Shown here piece by piece: positions 32,370 to 40,460 of a stretch of 40,460 nt of DNA. Below the pieces are notes generated by a model, which made no database searches, was not told the origin of the DNA, and was given only the letters and a program-made list of their open reading frames with translations. Source of the stretch: an uncultured Prevotella sp. (GTDB taxonomy: Bacteria; Bacteroidota; Bacteroidia; Bacteroidales; Bacteroidaceae); contig URCI01000023.1 in NCBI GenBank assembly GCA_900546345.1, forward strand, positions 1 to 40,460, written 5' to 3'. The translations under genes and the position numbers were made by a program. The number at the start of each line of letters is the position of its first letter. Within the stretch, counting starts at the first letter, position 1.

Positions 32370-34118
32370 TCAGGGGTTGACGACTTTCTTACCGCCAATG
32401 ACATAGATGCCCTTCGCCAAATCGTGGAGATGGGAAGCATCGTCTGCCACCTTCACGCCAGCCAGCGAGTAGACAGCCTGCTGGCTCTGGGTGTCAGCGT
32501 GAATGTTCTGAATGCCGGTCGCGAAATCTCCGTCGAGCGTGAAGGTCACCACCGAGCGCGCGGGAATGACGATGCGTGTGTTGGGATCAGGCGTGGCATT
32601 CAGTGTAGCGTCCAGTGTCAGGGTGTGGGTAGCATCGGTGACATATTTATGGATAGTGGTGGCTGACGTGTTGAACTTCACGCCTTTGGCGACCTCGCCA
32701 TTGTTGACAAAGACCGTCACGATGCGCTTTCCATCCTTGGAGACAAACGCCGTGGCCATCAATCCGTCGATGTCGTCAACCGCAGAACCCGTCATCGCGA
32801 TACGCTGATAGCCCGGACGGATGAAACGACTATAGTTGCCGAGCACCCACAGATTGGGATTGGCCGTGACTGTGCCGCCTTTGGTCAAGTCGCCATAGCT
32901 CTCGTAGCCCGTGTCGCCGGAAGCGTTGAGCCGCAGCAACTCAAACCGGTTTTTCTGACTCCACTGCGACTGAGCCATTGCCGTCCAGTAAGACCAAGAA
33001 GACAGGTTGCCCTTGGTGAGTCCCACATAGATGAGCTTCCCCATGAACAGCGCGATGTCCATGTCTGTCGCATCATCATAGGAGCCGGGGAATCCCGTGC
33101 CCGTGTCAGGTTCCTTGTCGTGCATACTCCACTCGGTCTGCATAACTTTCAATCCATAGGCAGCGGCTTTCTCTGCTACCTTCTTTCTTGTATCCACCAT
33201 TGTCGCGTCACTGCCGAAGGACCAGTAGTCGTGTCCGGCCACCGCCTTCTCCACATGACTGAGGTCACCGATATAGGTGTCGGTGTTGGCAGGATTCCAG
33301 AAAGCCTCGATCTGGTCGGAGGCCCTTCCGTTATAATCCGTACATTTCTGATAGAGGCGGTCCCATGCACTGGCTTCCGGCATGACGATCGAGGTGGCGG
33401 TCAGCTGTTGCTTCTCAAGCGCTTTGTCCAACTCTCTGACGATCTTGCTGATCTCGGCATTCTGCCAGGGCGATCCTTCCTGTCCGTCGCGCCAGTCAAA
33501 CGCTGGTTCGTTGACAGGGTCGACATAGGTGATCGGGTAGCCCGCGTCGGTGAAGTGGCGGGCGGTCGTGGCGATATAGTCCGCGAAGTCGTCGTAGCAG
33601 TCTTCCTTCAGGTTGGCGCCACTGGCCCCGTTCTTGTTATTGGCGAGTCCGTTGGCAGTGAAATAAATAGGAGCTGAGTTGGAGAACAACAGGAAGTGGT
33701 CCACGCCATAGTTCTTTGCCTGTTCCATGAACCATTGCTGTCCTGTGCAACGGCTCCAGTCATAGCTGCCATCAGACTTGATGTAGCAGTCAGCGCGCCG
33801 TGTGGCGTCACTGATATTTGATCCGTCGCCTTGCTGGCTGCTGCCGGCACCTAAGTTCACCCTCCATACCGAGAGGCCGATGCCTTCGGGATTGCCGTTG
33901 TTGTCCATTTTTTGTGAGAAGAGCAAGCGTGCGGCTTTTTCCTTCTCACTGGTGGAAAAGTAGCGTCCCACATAATCCGACGTCCAACAGTCCGAAGCAC
34001 CGAAATCCATGATGGTCTGATAGCGTTGCGACGGATTAAAGCCAATGGTGAAAGACGACTGTGCCGCTGCCGACAGAGTGGCCGAGAGGGCGAGCATGGA
34101 GATAAAGAATTGTTTCAT
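32370..34118 (-). CDS. GH30 family glycosidase with C-terminal secretion-type tail
   Basis: 582 residues from the ATG at 34118, where a signal peptide starts (MKQFFISMLALSATLSAAAQ); the frame is open 8 codons further upstream. Catalytic acid/base Glu204 in VNEP and nucleophile Glu329 in MQTEWSM of a GH30 barrel, followed by a beta-sandwich. The last 51 residues (532-582: TGIQNI, VYSLAGVKV, KGIYVIGGKKVV) resemble the tail common on secreted Prevotella proteins and the type IX secretion signal, suggesting secretion to the surface. The second GH30 lacks this tail. The gene follows susD with a repeat-containing gap of 155 bp. Confidence 0.87.
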   Translation of the reverse strand: MKQFFISMLALSATLSAAAQSSFTIGFNPSQRYQTIMDFGASDCWTSDYVGRYFSTSEKEKAARLLFSQKMDNNGNPEGIGLSVWRVNLGAGSSQQGDGSNISDATRRADCYIKSDGSYDWSRCTGQQWFMEQAKNYGVDHFLLFSNSAPIYFTANGLANNKNGASGANLKEDCYDDFADYIATTARHFTDAGYPITYVDPVNEPAFDWRDGQEGSPWQNAEISKIVRELDKALEKQQLTATSIVMPEASAWDRLYQKCTDYNGRASDQIEAFWNPANTDTYIGDLSHVEKAVAGHDYWSFGSDATMVDTRKKVAEKAAAYGLKVMQTEWSMHDKEPDTGTGFPGSYDDATDMDIALFMGKLIYVGLTKGNLSSWSYWTAMAQSQWSQKNRFELLRLNASGDTGYESYGDLTKGGTVTANPNLWVLGNYSRFIRPGYQRIAMTGSAVDDIDGLMATAFVSKDGKRIVTVFVNNGEVAKGVKFNTSATTIHKYVTDATHTLTLDATLNATPDPNTRIVIPARSVVTFTLDGDFATGIQNIHADTQSQQAVYSLAGVKVADDASHLHDLAKGIYVIGGKKVVNP

Positions 34119-34135
34119 ATTATAGAAAATAAAAG

Positions 34136-34233
34136 GCCTCATCCTAACCCTCCCTCCGGAGGCGGAAAGGAAAACATATATGAGAGCGTCATTCTTGATT
34201 TCCGTTCTTCGGAGGAGAGGGTTAGAGAGAGGC
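34136..34233. repeat. inverted GC-rich repeat pair between susD and GH30
   Basis: The left arm (34136-34160) and right arm (34210-34233) share the sequence GCCTC, CTAACCCTC and CTCCG in opposite orientation, about 50 bp apart. They resemble the palindromic repeats at 7325-7759. On the minus strand the RNA between susD and the first GH30 could fold into a large hairpin and lower expression of the distal genes. Confidence 0.65.
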
Positions 34234-34273
34234 TATCAGAGATGCTTCTTACTGATGAAGAAGATACTCCTTA

Positions 34274-35866
34274 TTAATATAATGGATTCTGCTTGATGGA
34301 ACCGTTGGACATGATGATCTCAGAGTTCGGGATCGGGAAGAGCTCATCGCGGCCCTCCTTGAAGGTGATACCCTTATCACTGCTCTCACCGGTGTTCTTT
34401 TTCTCGTACTTATCCGTGCTCTCATAGAGGTTGTAATGTACGAAGGTGCCGTTGGGTCCCATGATGTTGTCGATGGCAGGCTTGCCGTTGTCATCCTTCC
34501 AGCGGCGCAGGTCATAGAGGCGGTTGTCTTCCAAGGCCAGCTCCAGACGACGCTCCAGACGGATGGCATCACGCAACTGCTTGCCGGAAGAAGTCACAGC
34601 AGAAAGTTTCACGCGGGCACGTACCTGGTTGAGGGCTGCGCGCGCCTCAGCATCATTGCCCAGTGCGTTTTCTACCTCAGCATACATCAGCAGCACATCG
34701 GCATAGCGCAGCAGGCGATAGTTCAGTGGGATGTGCGGTGCATCGTAGGGCGACGGGCGCTTGGCAACAGGGATAAAGAGCTTCATGTTGCAGCGCGCAC
34801 TCTTGTGTTTGCTGGGAGAGATGACATAAGGGTTGTCAGCTGTCCATGTCGGATCATTGGGCACGTTGGTCTGGCCATCGTGCAGGATGGTCCACTTCAG
34901 ACGGATCGAGTCACCGGCATCCTCAAAGGCTTTCTCAAGATTGCTGGTCGGCAGTCCCCAGGACCATCCTGAGTCGTCACGCGAACCAACGACGACCGAG
35001 ATGCGCTCACCAAGGCTGTAACTGATGTCGCTATTGGTCTGTACCTCCAGGAGGCTCTCCTTGCTGTTGTTGTGATCCATGCTCCACACATCGCCAAAGT
35101 TGTCGAGCAAGGCATATTCCTTGCTGTCGATGACCGCCTTGAGCTGTGCTTCAGCCTCCTTGTACTTTTCCTGATAGAGATAGACCTTGCCAAGCAGTCC
35201 CTGGGCCGTACCCTTGGTGACTCGTCCGAGGTCGTTGCTGCTGTACTGGCTGCGCAGCGGCAGGTCGGGAATGGCCTCGAGCAGGTCCTTCTCGATCTGA
35301 GCGTAGGTCTCTTCCTTGCTGGCACGTTCGATGCCTTCTACTTCCGAAGGCATTTTCAAGTCAAGGACGATAGGCACGCCACCGAAGTTCTTCACCAAAT
35401 CGAAATACTGGAAGGCACGCAAGACCTTTGCCTCAGCGACATAGCGCTTCTGAAGGCTCTCGTCATTGAACGTCACAGCCGGGATCTTGTTGATGGCGAT
35501 GTTGCACTGCAGGATACCTTTGTAGCGATACTGCCAGAAGTTTTGGCAGCTGTTGCCGGCGCTGACGGTATTGCCGGTGTAGTGTGCCAGCGGCAGATAG
35601 TCACCGGGGTCCTGGGTCGTGTTGCCCATCCATTCATCGTCTGTGCACATATCTCCAGCCACGTAGAACTTATAGATCTGCCACCAGTCGTCGTAGGCCA
35701 GACTCTGATAACAGCCCGTGAGCTGCTTGGCACATTCGTCCTCTGTGCTAAAATAGTTCTCCATGTCTTGCTGACCACGGAGTGGCTCATCAAGGAAGTC
35801 GGAGCAGCCGGTCACCGTGAAGGTAAGCGCTGCCGCCATGGTCAGTCCAATAATATATTGTTTCAT
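34274..35866 (-). CDS. SusD-like surface glycan-binding lipoprotein (GH30 locus)
   Basis: 530 residues. Lipoprotein signal with lipobox VTGC (Cys21) followed by SDFLDEP, a typical SusD start. Helical SusD fold with EAKVLRAFQYFDLVKNFGGVP (about 144-164), RLLRYADVLLMYAEVENALG and IRLERRLELALEDNRLYDLRRW near the end. Forms the pair with the SusC encoded 18 nt upstream. The sequence differs clearly from the SusD of the fructan locus, so the two loci target different glycans. Followed by the GH30 genes in the same orientation. Confidence 0.94.
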   Translation of the reverse strand: MKQYIIGLTMAAALTFTVTGCSDFLDEPLRGQQDMENYFSTEDECAKQLTGCYQSLAYDDWWQIYKFYVAGDMCTDDEWMGNTTQDPGDYLPLAHYTGNTVSAGNSCQNFWQYRYKGILQCNIAINKIPAVTFNDESLQKRYVAEAKVLRAFQYFDLVKNFGGVPIVLDLKMPSEVEGIERASKEETYAQIEKDLLEAIPDLPLRSQYSSNDLGRVTKGTAQGLLGKVYLYQEKYKEAEAQLKAVIDSKEYALLDNFGDVWSMDHNNSKESLLEVQTNSDISYSLGERISVVVGSRDDSGWSWGLPTSNLEKAFEDAGDSIRLKWTILHDGQTNVPNDPTWTADNPYVISPSKHKSARCNMKLFIPVAKRPSPYDAPHIPLNYRLLRYADVLLMYAEVENALGNDAEARAALNQVRARVKLSAVTSSGKQLRDAIRLERRLELALEDNRLYDLRRWKDDNGKPAIDNIMGPNGTFVHYNLYESTDKYEKKNTGESSDKGITFKEGRDELFPIPNSEIIMSNGSIKQNPLY

Positions 35867-35884
35867 AGTTGTTGCGGATAATGA

Positions 35885-38800
35885 TTAAAAGTTCATGTTC
35901 ACACCCACGAGGAAGGTGCGTGGGTTGGGATAACCGGTCCAGTCGATACCAGCCTGTGTGGCACCGCCCATAGCTGCTGTCTCGGGATCCATGCCACTGT
36001 AGCCTGTGATGGTGAAGAGGTTCTGAGCAGAGAGCGAGAAGCGCAGGGTGCAGGAGCCTAAGAGCTTCTTGGGCAGTGTGTAGCCCAACTGGAGCAACTT
36101 GCAGCGGAAGTAGCTGCCGTCCTCGACAAAGTAGCTCGACGGACGTGTGTAGTTGGCATTCGGATCGGCAACGGTCAGACGGGGATACTCCGTGGAAGTT
36201 CCTTCGCCGTGCCAAGCCTTTTCGAGCGTGCCGGCATAGACGTTTTGTCCGTCCTGACCGAAGTAACGCTCGCGGTTGAGGTTGTAGATGTCGTTGCCAA
36301 ACGTGCCGTAGAACTGTGCTCTAAAGTCAAAGCCCTTGTACTGCGCATTCAGGTTAAGGCCGAGCATCAGGTCTGGGAAAGGATTGCCGATATAGGTCTT
36401 ATCCTTCTCGTCGATAGTGCCGTCGTGGTTGAGATCCTTGTAGCGGAAGTCACCGGGCTGGGCATTGGGTTGCATGGCATTGCCGTGCTCGTCGGTGTAA
36501 GAGGTCACTTCGGTCTGGTTTTGGAAGATGCCGTCAACAACATAGCCATAGAACTGGCTGATGAGCTTGCCCTCCTCATTGCGGATGATGTAGTCGCCAT
36601 TGTGACTGCCGGTGTAGATATAGTTGCCGTTGAGGTTGATGGCTTTGTTGCGCACCGAGCTGAGGTTGAGGCCCACACCATATTGCAGTGCGCCGGCATG
36701 GTCGTTCCAGTCAATGCCCAGTTCCCAGCCAGTGGCCTTCATGCTTCCGACGTTCTCCCACATCTGTCCGTTCCACATCGGGTAACCCAGGATGAGCAGG
36801 TTTTCTTTCTGCATGAGCATGTCGTGGCTCTTCTTGGTGTACCAGTCGGCGGTGACGCGCAGGCGGTTGTTCAGGAAGGCCATGTCAAGTCCGATATTGT
36901 AGTCCTCGACAGTCTCCCACTTCACATTGCTGTTACCAATGGATCCGATCGTAGAACCGACCACCGTTGTCGGTGTAGAACCAAAGGTGTAACGTGTCGT
37001 AGAGATAGAGCTGATGTAAGCTGAATTGGAGATATTCTGGTTACCAACCTTACCCCAGCCGAGTCTGAGCTTCAAGTCATCGAAGACATGCTGGTGCTTC
37101 ATAAACGGCTCGCCGGAAATACGCCATGCGGCGCTGACGGCGGGAAAGGTAGCATATTTGTTGCCTTTGGGGAACTTGGAGGAACCATCGACACGCACGC
37201 TGGCTGTGAGATAGTAACGCTCGTCGTAGTTGTACATCACACGACCGAGGTATGAGATCAGCGAACTATAGGTGTTGGTGCCGGAAGCCTGCATGTTCTG
37301 TGTACCAGCGCTCACATAACGCATCTCCTCGACATTGGAGGGGATGTTGTCACGGCTGCCGCTGAGATAGTAATCCTGGAAACGCTCCATGGTGTAACCG
37401 GCCATGACGTTGAGGTTATGACGCTTGTTGAAGGTCTTCATATAGGTCAGCGTGTTGGTCCAGTTCCAGTCGACCCAGTTCTGCATCGTGCGGGAGGCAT
37501 TGCTCTTCTCGCTTTGCTCGAGGTTGTCGATATGGAAGTTGGGCGTATAGCTGTCTGAGAGGCGGAAGCGTGCATTGATGCCAAACTGTGTGCGGAACGT
37601 CAGACCGCTGATGGGACTGATGCTGATGTAAGGAGTAGCCAGCAGGCCGTACTCGTCGGAATGGCTGTCGAGACGATACATCGAAGCCACAGGGTTCCAC
37701 TCCTGGTTATTGTTGGAGCGTGCATAGTTGCTGTAGGGATTGGAGGTCCACTCACTCTTGTCGAGCATAACAGGAGTCGTTGGGTCCATGGCCATGATGG
37801 CGCCCATCAGAGATGGCGTGTCGTTCCAGTTCTCGTATTTGGGCGTGAAGTCGATACCAGCCTTGACCATCTTGTTGAAGTTATACTCCATAGAGAAGCG
37901 TGCCGTCAGTTTCTGCCAGTCACCGACCTTGTATTGTGAGTTCTGGCGGAAATAACCGATGCTGGCCGAGTAGAGCAGCTTGTCGGTACCGCCGGAGAAG
38001 CCGATGTTATAGTTCTGTTGCAGGGCGATGTCGCGGATGCACTGGTCCCACCAGTCGGTGCCTTGGGCGTCCGTGATGTTCTCGATGCCTTTGTAAGCAC
38101 CGGTTGTTCCGTCGTTGGCGTAGCGGGTCTTGTAGACCTTCTCATATTCCGAAGCCTTAGCCATGTCGGGCTTGCTGAGAGTCTGGAAACCTTCCGACAC
38201 AGAAGCCTCAAACTTCATGGCACCCTTGCGGCCCTTCTTGGTGGTGATCAGGATGACACCATTAGAGCCACGGGTACCGTAGATGGCCTCAGCGGAAGCG
38301 TCCTTGAGCACCTGCATGCTCTCAATATCGTTTTGGTTGAGGAAATTGATGTTGGTACCCACGGGCATTCCGTCGACGACATAGAGCGGGTCAGAGCCGT
38401 TGATGGTGCTGATGCCTCGGATGATGACGCGTGGAGTGGAGCCCGGAGAACCACCGTTGGTCACCTGCACACCATTGACCTGGCCCTGCAGAGCGTCCAT
38501 GACGTTGCCGGTTGTGAGCTTATTGAGCTCGTCGCCCTTGATGGCAGAAATGGAGCTGGTCAGGTCGCCTTTCTTGGCAACACCGTAACCGATGACCACC
38601 ACCTCGTTGAGGTCAGAGGCATTGTCCTTCATCACCACATTGATGGTGGACCGTCCGGTGACGGCGATCTTCTGCGACGCAAAGCCCATCATCGACACTT
38701 CCAGTGTGGCATTCTTGTCCACATTGATGCTATATTGTCCATTGAGGTCGGTGACCGTGCCGTTGGTTGTACCGGCAACCTTGATATACGCTCCCATCAA

Positions 38801-38908
38801 GGGTTCATGGTCATCGCCCGAGGTTACTGTACCCGTGATCTTCATCGTCTGCGCCTGTAGGCACAGAGCGAAGACGGACAGGAAAAGGGATAACAAATAT
38901 TTTTTCAT
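35885..38908 (-). CDS. SusC-like TonB-dependent outer-membrane transporter (GH30 locus)
   Basis: 1007 residues. Signal peptide about 1-20 (CLQAQ), carboxypeptidase-regulatory-like domain (about 22-95), DLNEVVVIGYGVAKKGDL motif, TonB plug with VIIRGISTINGSDPLYVVDG, and a long barrel ending in Phe (VGVNMNF). It transports oligosaccharides captured by SusD. No STN domain. The gene lies 36 nt after the surface glycan-binding protein and 18 nt before susD, so all are one operon. No promoter is seen between the SGBP gene and this one. Confidence 0.95.
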   Translation of the reverse strand: MKKYLLSLFLSVFALCLQAQTMKITGTVTSGDDHEPLMGAYIKVAGTTNGTVTDLNGQYSINVDKNATLEVSMMGFASQKIAVTGRSTINVVMKDNASDLNEVVVIGYGVAKKGDLTSSISAIKGDELNKLTTGNVMDALQGQVNGVQVTNGGSPGSTPRVIIRGISTINGSDPLYVVDGMPVGTNINFLNQNDIESMQVLKDASAEAIYGTRGSNGVILITTKKGRKGAMKFEASVSEGFQTLSKPDMAKASEYEKVYKTRYANDGTTGAYKGIENITDAQGTDWWDQCIRDIALQQNYNIGFSGGTDKLLYSASIGYFRQNSQYKVGDWQKLTARFSMEYNFNKMVKAGIDFTPKYENWNDTPSLMGAIMAMDPTTPVMLDKSEWTSNPYSNYARSNNNQEWNPVASMYRLDSHSDEYGLLATPYISISPISGLTFRTQFGINARFRLSDSYTPNFHIDNLEQSEKSNASRTMQNWVDWNWTNTLTYMKTFNKRHNLNVMAGYTMERFQDYYLSGSRDNIPSNVEEMRYVSAGTQNMQASGTNTYSSLISYLGRVMYNYDERYYLTASVRVDGSSKFPKGNKYATFPAVSAAWRISGEPFMKHQHVFDDLKLRLGWGKVGNQNISNSAYISSISTTRYTFGSTPTTVVGSTIGSIGNSNVKWETVEDYNIGLDMAFLNNRLRVTADWYTKKSHDMLMQKENLLILGYPMWNGQMWENVGSMKATGWELGIDWNDHAGALQYGVGLNLSSVRNKAINLNGNYIYTGSHNGDYIIRNEEGKLISQFYGYVVDGIFQNQTEVTSYTDEHGNAMQPNAQPGDFRYKDLNHDGTIDEKDKTYIGNPFPDLMLGLNLNAQYKGFDFRAQFYGTFGNDIYNLNRERYFGQDGQNVYAGTLEKAWHGEGTSTEYPRLTVADPNANYTRPSSYFVEDGSYFRCKLLQLGYTLPKKLLGSCTLRFSLSAQNLFTITGYSGMDPETAAMGGATQAGIDWTGYPNPRTFLVGVNMNF

Positions 38909-38944
38909 TTGTCTGTTGTTTGGTTATTCTGTTGTTCAGGTCTT

Positions 38945-40408
38945 TTATTTCACTGGAATGATGCGGCTGCGCAGCAGGGCATAGTCAAACTCAAAGAGAT
39001 ACTTGCCGTCAGCGGGGACGGTCATCTCCTTCATGTTGTCACCGCCATTGGCCTTGTTAGCCTCGTTCTCATCACTGCCGTCGAAGCGCCAGTAAGGCTC
39101 CGGCCACCAGCCCCAGATGTGTGCTACACTGATCGTGAAGCTGATCTTCGTGCCCTTGGTGAGTGTCATCTCGCGATAGAGACGGTAAGGATTGCTCTTG
39201 TCCTGATAGAGCACGAACGCATTGTTGTTGGGATTGGTCGTCCAGCTCGGCGTGCCGGGCAGTCCACTGCCAGCCAGCACGATCTCGTAGGCTTGCTCGC
39301 CACTGCCGTCCTTAAAGTCAATCTTCTGTGAACCGTCGAGCATGCCCAGCGATTTGGTTGTCGGCGTATAGCTCTTCACGTCATACTCACCACTGACAGT
39401 ATTGAAGTCGATCTCGTAGTAGCCCACCTTGCTCAGTTTGATAGGTTGTCCAACATTGGGATTGCTGGTCAGCAGTCCTGTCGTGGGATCCACACCAAAG
39501 CAGATCGGCTGGAAGTCGGTTTTCTGAGGGATGAAGCGCACGCCAGTGCCTGCCTTCTGATTGTAGTAGAGGGCACGATACTGATATTTACCCGTATGCT
39601 CGATGAGCATCGGCACGCCATATACATCACTGGTCAGGTCGGCAGCGTCATCGACATCGGCCAGATACATCTTGTCAAAGTCAGGCAGATCACTCACTTT
39701 GATTGTGCTTGTCGTGGTCGCCGTGTTGTTGAACTTGTCTCCTACCTTTACGGTCATCGTGTAGGTTGCCTCTTTCTGTGGCATCTCATACACCTTATTA
39801 TATATATAGGTCGTGCCGCTGATGCTGACGCTGTCGTGTACGTTGAGGTCAGGAATGCTCACGACGAGATAACTTAGATTCTTGTTGTCTGCCACAGCCG
39901 TAGTCAGGCTGAGGTTGGGATTCTGCAAGAGCACGGTGAGCTCTTTGGAAGGAGCCTGAGTGAAGGTTGGTGCGGTGAAGTCGCCATCGGGGGTGACAAG
40001 CACGGTCGTCTGAGTCTGGTGTCCGCGCACGTCTTCCACAGTTACAGTGACGGGGAACTGGTCAGCGTCAGCCCACTCCGAGCCAGCCTTGTAGTGGTAA
40101 CTCAGGTTATACTCATGGAGCAACGTGTCGGGATAATAAGTCAGGAAGTCAATGGTCTTATCGAGATTCATCCCTTCGTTCTTCAAGGTGATGCTCTTCA
40201 GTCCGTCAGCGTCTTTTGCAACGCCCTCAATGGTAAACTGCCGTCCGGGCTCCGTTTGAATGTGATCCGTAGCCAACTGAATGACGGGTGCCTGGTCATC
40301 GACTGCAGGATAGTCATCGTCACTGCTGCACGACGTCAAAGACACGCCAAAAAGCAGTCCGAGAAATCCCGCCAGCAATGGCCGGAAGAAGTTTCTGTTC
40401 TTATTCAT
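38945..40408 (-). CDS. surface glycan-binding lipoprotein (SusE/SusF-like SGBP)
   Basis: 487 residues. Lipobox LTSC (Cys27) followed by SSDDDYP; the acidic run after the cysteine fits the Bacteroidetes surface-display signal. The remainder is beta-rich and suggests tandem Ig-like domains with a C-terminal glycan-binding domain. Near the end WGWWPEPYWR (432-441) is a dense aromatic cluster suited to sugar stacking. It resembles the SGBPs of polysaccharide loci such as the beta-1,6-glucan locus of B. thetaiotaomicron, which combines an SGBP, SusC/D and a GH30; the domain names are inference. It precedes susC here rather than following susD. Its promoter probably lies upstream of 40408, at or beyond the window edge. 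Confidence 0.82.
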   Translation of the reverse strand: MNKNRNFFRPLLAGFLGLLFGVSLTSCSSDDDYPAVDDQAPVIQLATDHIQTEPGRQFTIEGVAKDADGLKSITLKNEGMNLDKTIDFLTYYPDTLLHEYNLSYHYKAGSEWADADQFPVTVTVEDVRGHQTQTTVLVTPDGDFTAPTFTQAPSKELTVLLQNPNLSLTTAVADNKNLSYLVVSIPDLNVHDSVSISGTTYIYNKVYEMPQKEATYTMTVKVGDKFNNTATTTSTIKVSDLPDFDKMYLADVDDAADLTSDVYGVPMLIEHTGKYQYRALYYNQKAGTGVRFIPQKTDFQPICFGVDPTTGLLTSNPNVGQPIKLSKVGYYEIDFNTVSGEYDVKSYTPTTKSLGMLDGSQKIDFKDGSGEQAYEIVLAGSGLPGTPSWTTNPNNNAFVLYQDKSNPYRLYREMTLTKGTKISFTISVAHIWGWWPEPYWRFDGSDENEANKANGGDNMKEMTVPADGKYLFEFDYALLRSRIIPVK

Positions 40409-40460
40409 GAGTCCACTTTAAAAAGTCCGGACTGAGACCATTTGATTAAATTTGAAATTA

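Overview
The window comes from a Bacteroidales genome, most likely Prevotella or a close relative. The evidence is two SusC/SusD pairs, lipoproteins with acidic residues after the lipobox cysteine, a hybrid two-component regulator, promoters of the Bacteroidetes type (TTTG or TTG, about 19-20 nt, TAnnTTTG), and one secreted enzyme with a Prevotella-style C-terminal tail. Coding DNA is mostly GC-rich, and intergenic DNA is clearly AT-richer. No rRNA, tRNA, insertion sequence or CRISPR array was seen.

Layout. (1) 1-2522: mannonate dehydratase (uxuA) and an SDR-type mannonate/fructuronate oxidoreductase, a hexuronate catabolic pair ending in a strong terminator. (2) 2523-3548: about 1 kb without a gene, holding a candidate orphan small RNA of about 88 nt and a 22-bp tandem repeat. 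(3) 3549-7364: a BadF-type sugar kinase, a two-domain carbohydrate esterase and a type II NADH dehydrogenase. (4) 7325-7765: an array of GC-rich palindromic repeats around a bidirectional terminator. (5) 7766-12712, minus strand: housekeeping genes glmM, a DUF4827-like lipoprotein, an NrnA-type DHH phosphoesterase, a small conserved-looking protein, ribH and a TPR membrane protein. (6) 12911-14369: recF and a DUF721/DciA-like gene. (7) 14420-25795: a fructan utilisation locus with hybrid regulator, MFS permease, fructokinase, SusC, SusD and GH32. (8) 26026-28193, minus: glycerate kinase overlapped by an AT-rich DUF1016/PDDEXK nuclease gene. (9) 28387-30762: a TonB-dependent receptor. (10) 30775-40408, minus: a second polysaccharide locus with SGBP, SusC, SusD and two GH30 enzymes.

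How the genes work together. In the fructan locus, SusC/SusD would import oligofructosides, the GH32 would release fructose in the periplasm, the MFS permease would bring it into the cytoplasm and the PfkB kinase would phosphorylate it. The regulator carries a periplasmic sugar-binding domain. Unusually, it has the HisKA phosphoacceptor region, a receiver and an AraC-type HTH but no HATPase domain. A paired TGTTACA direct repeat upstream of susC is a candidate binding site. The GH30 locus would bind a glycan at the surface through SGBP and SusD, import it through SusC and cut it with the two GH30 enzymes. Its substrate cannot be settled from sequence alone; beta-1,6-glucan or galactan, or a xylan, are possibilities.

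Items most worth a second look are the HTCS without a kinase catalytic domain, the orphan small RNA, the repeats that have supplied stop codons to ndh and recF, the nuclease gene overlapping glycerate kinase with its internal heptapeptide repeat, and the candidate operators.
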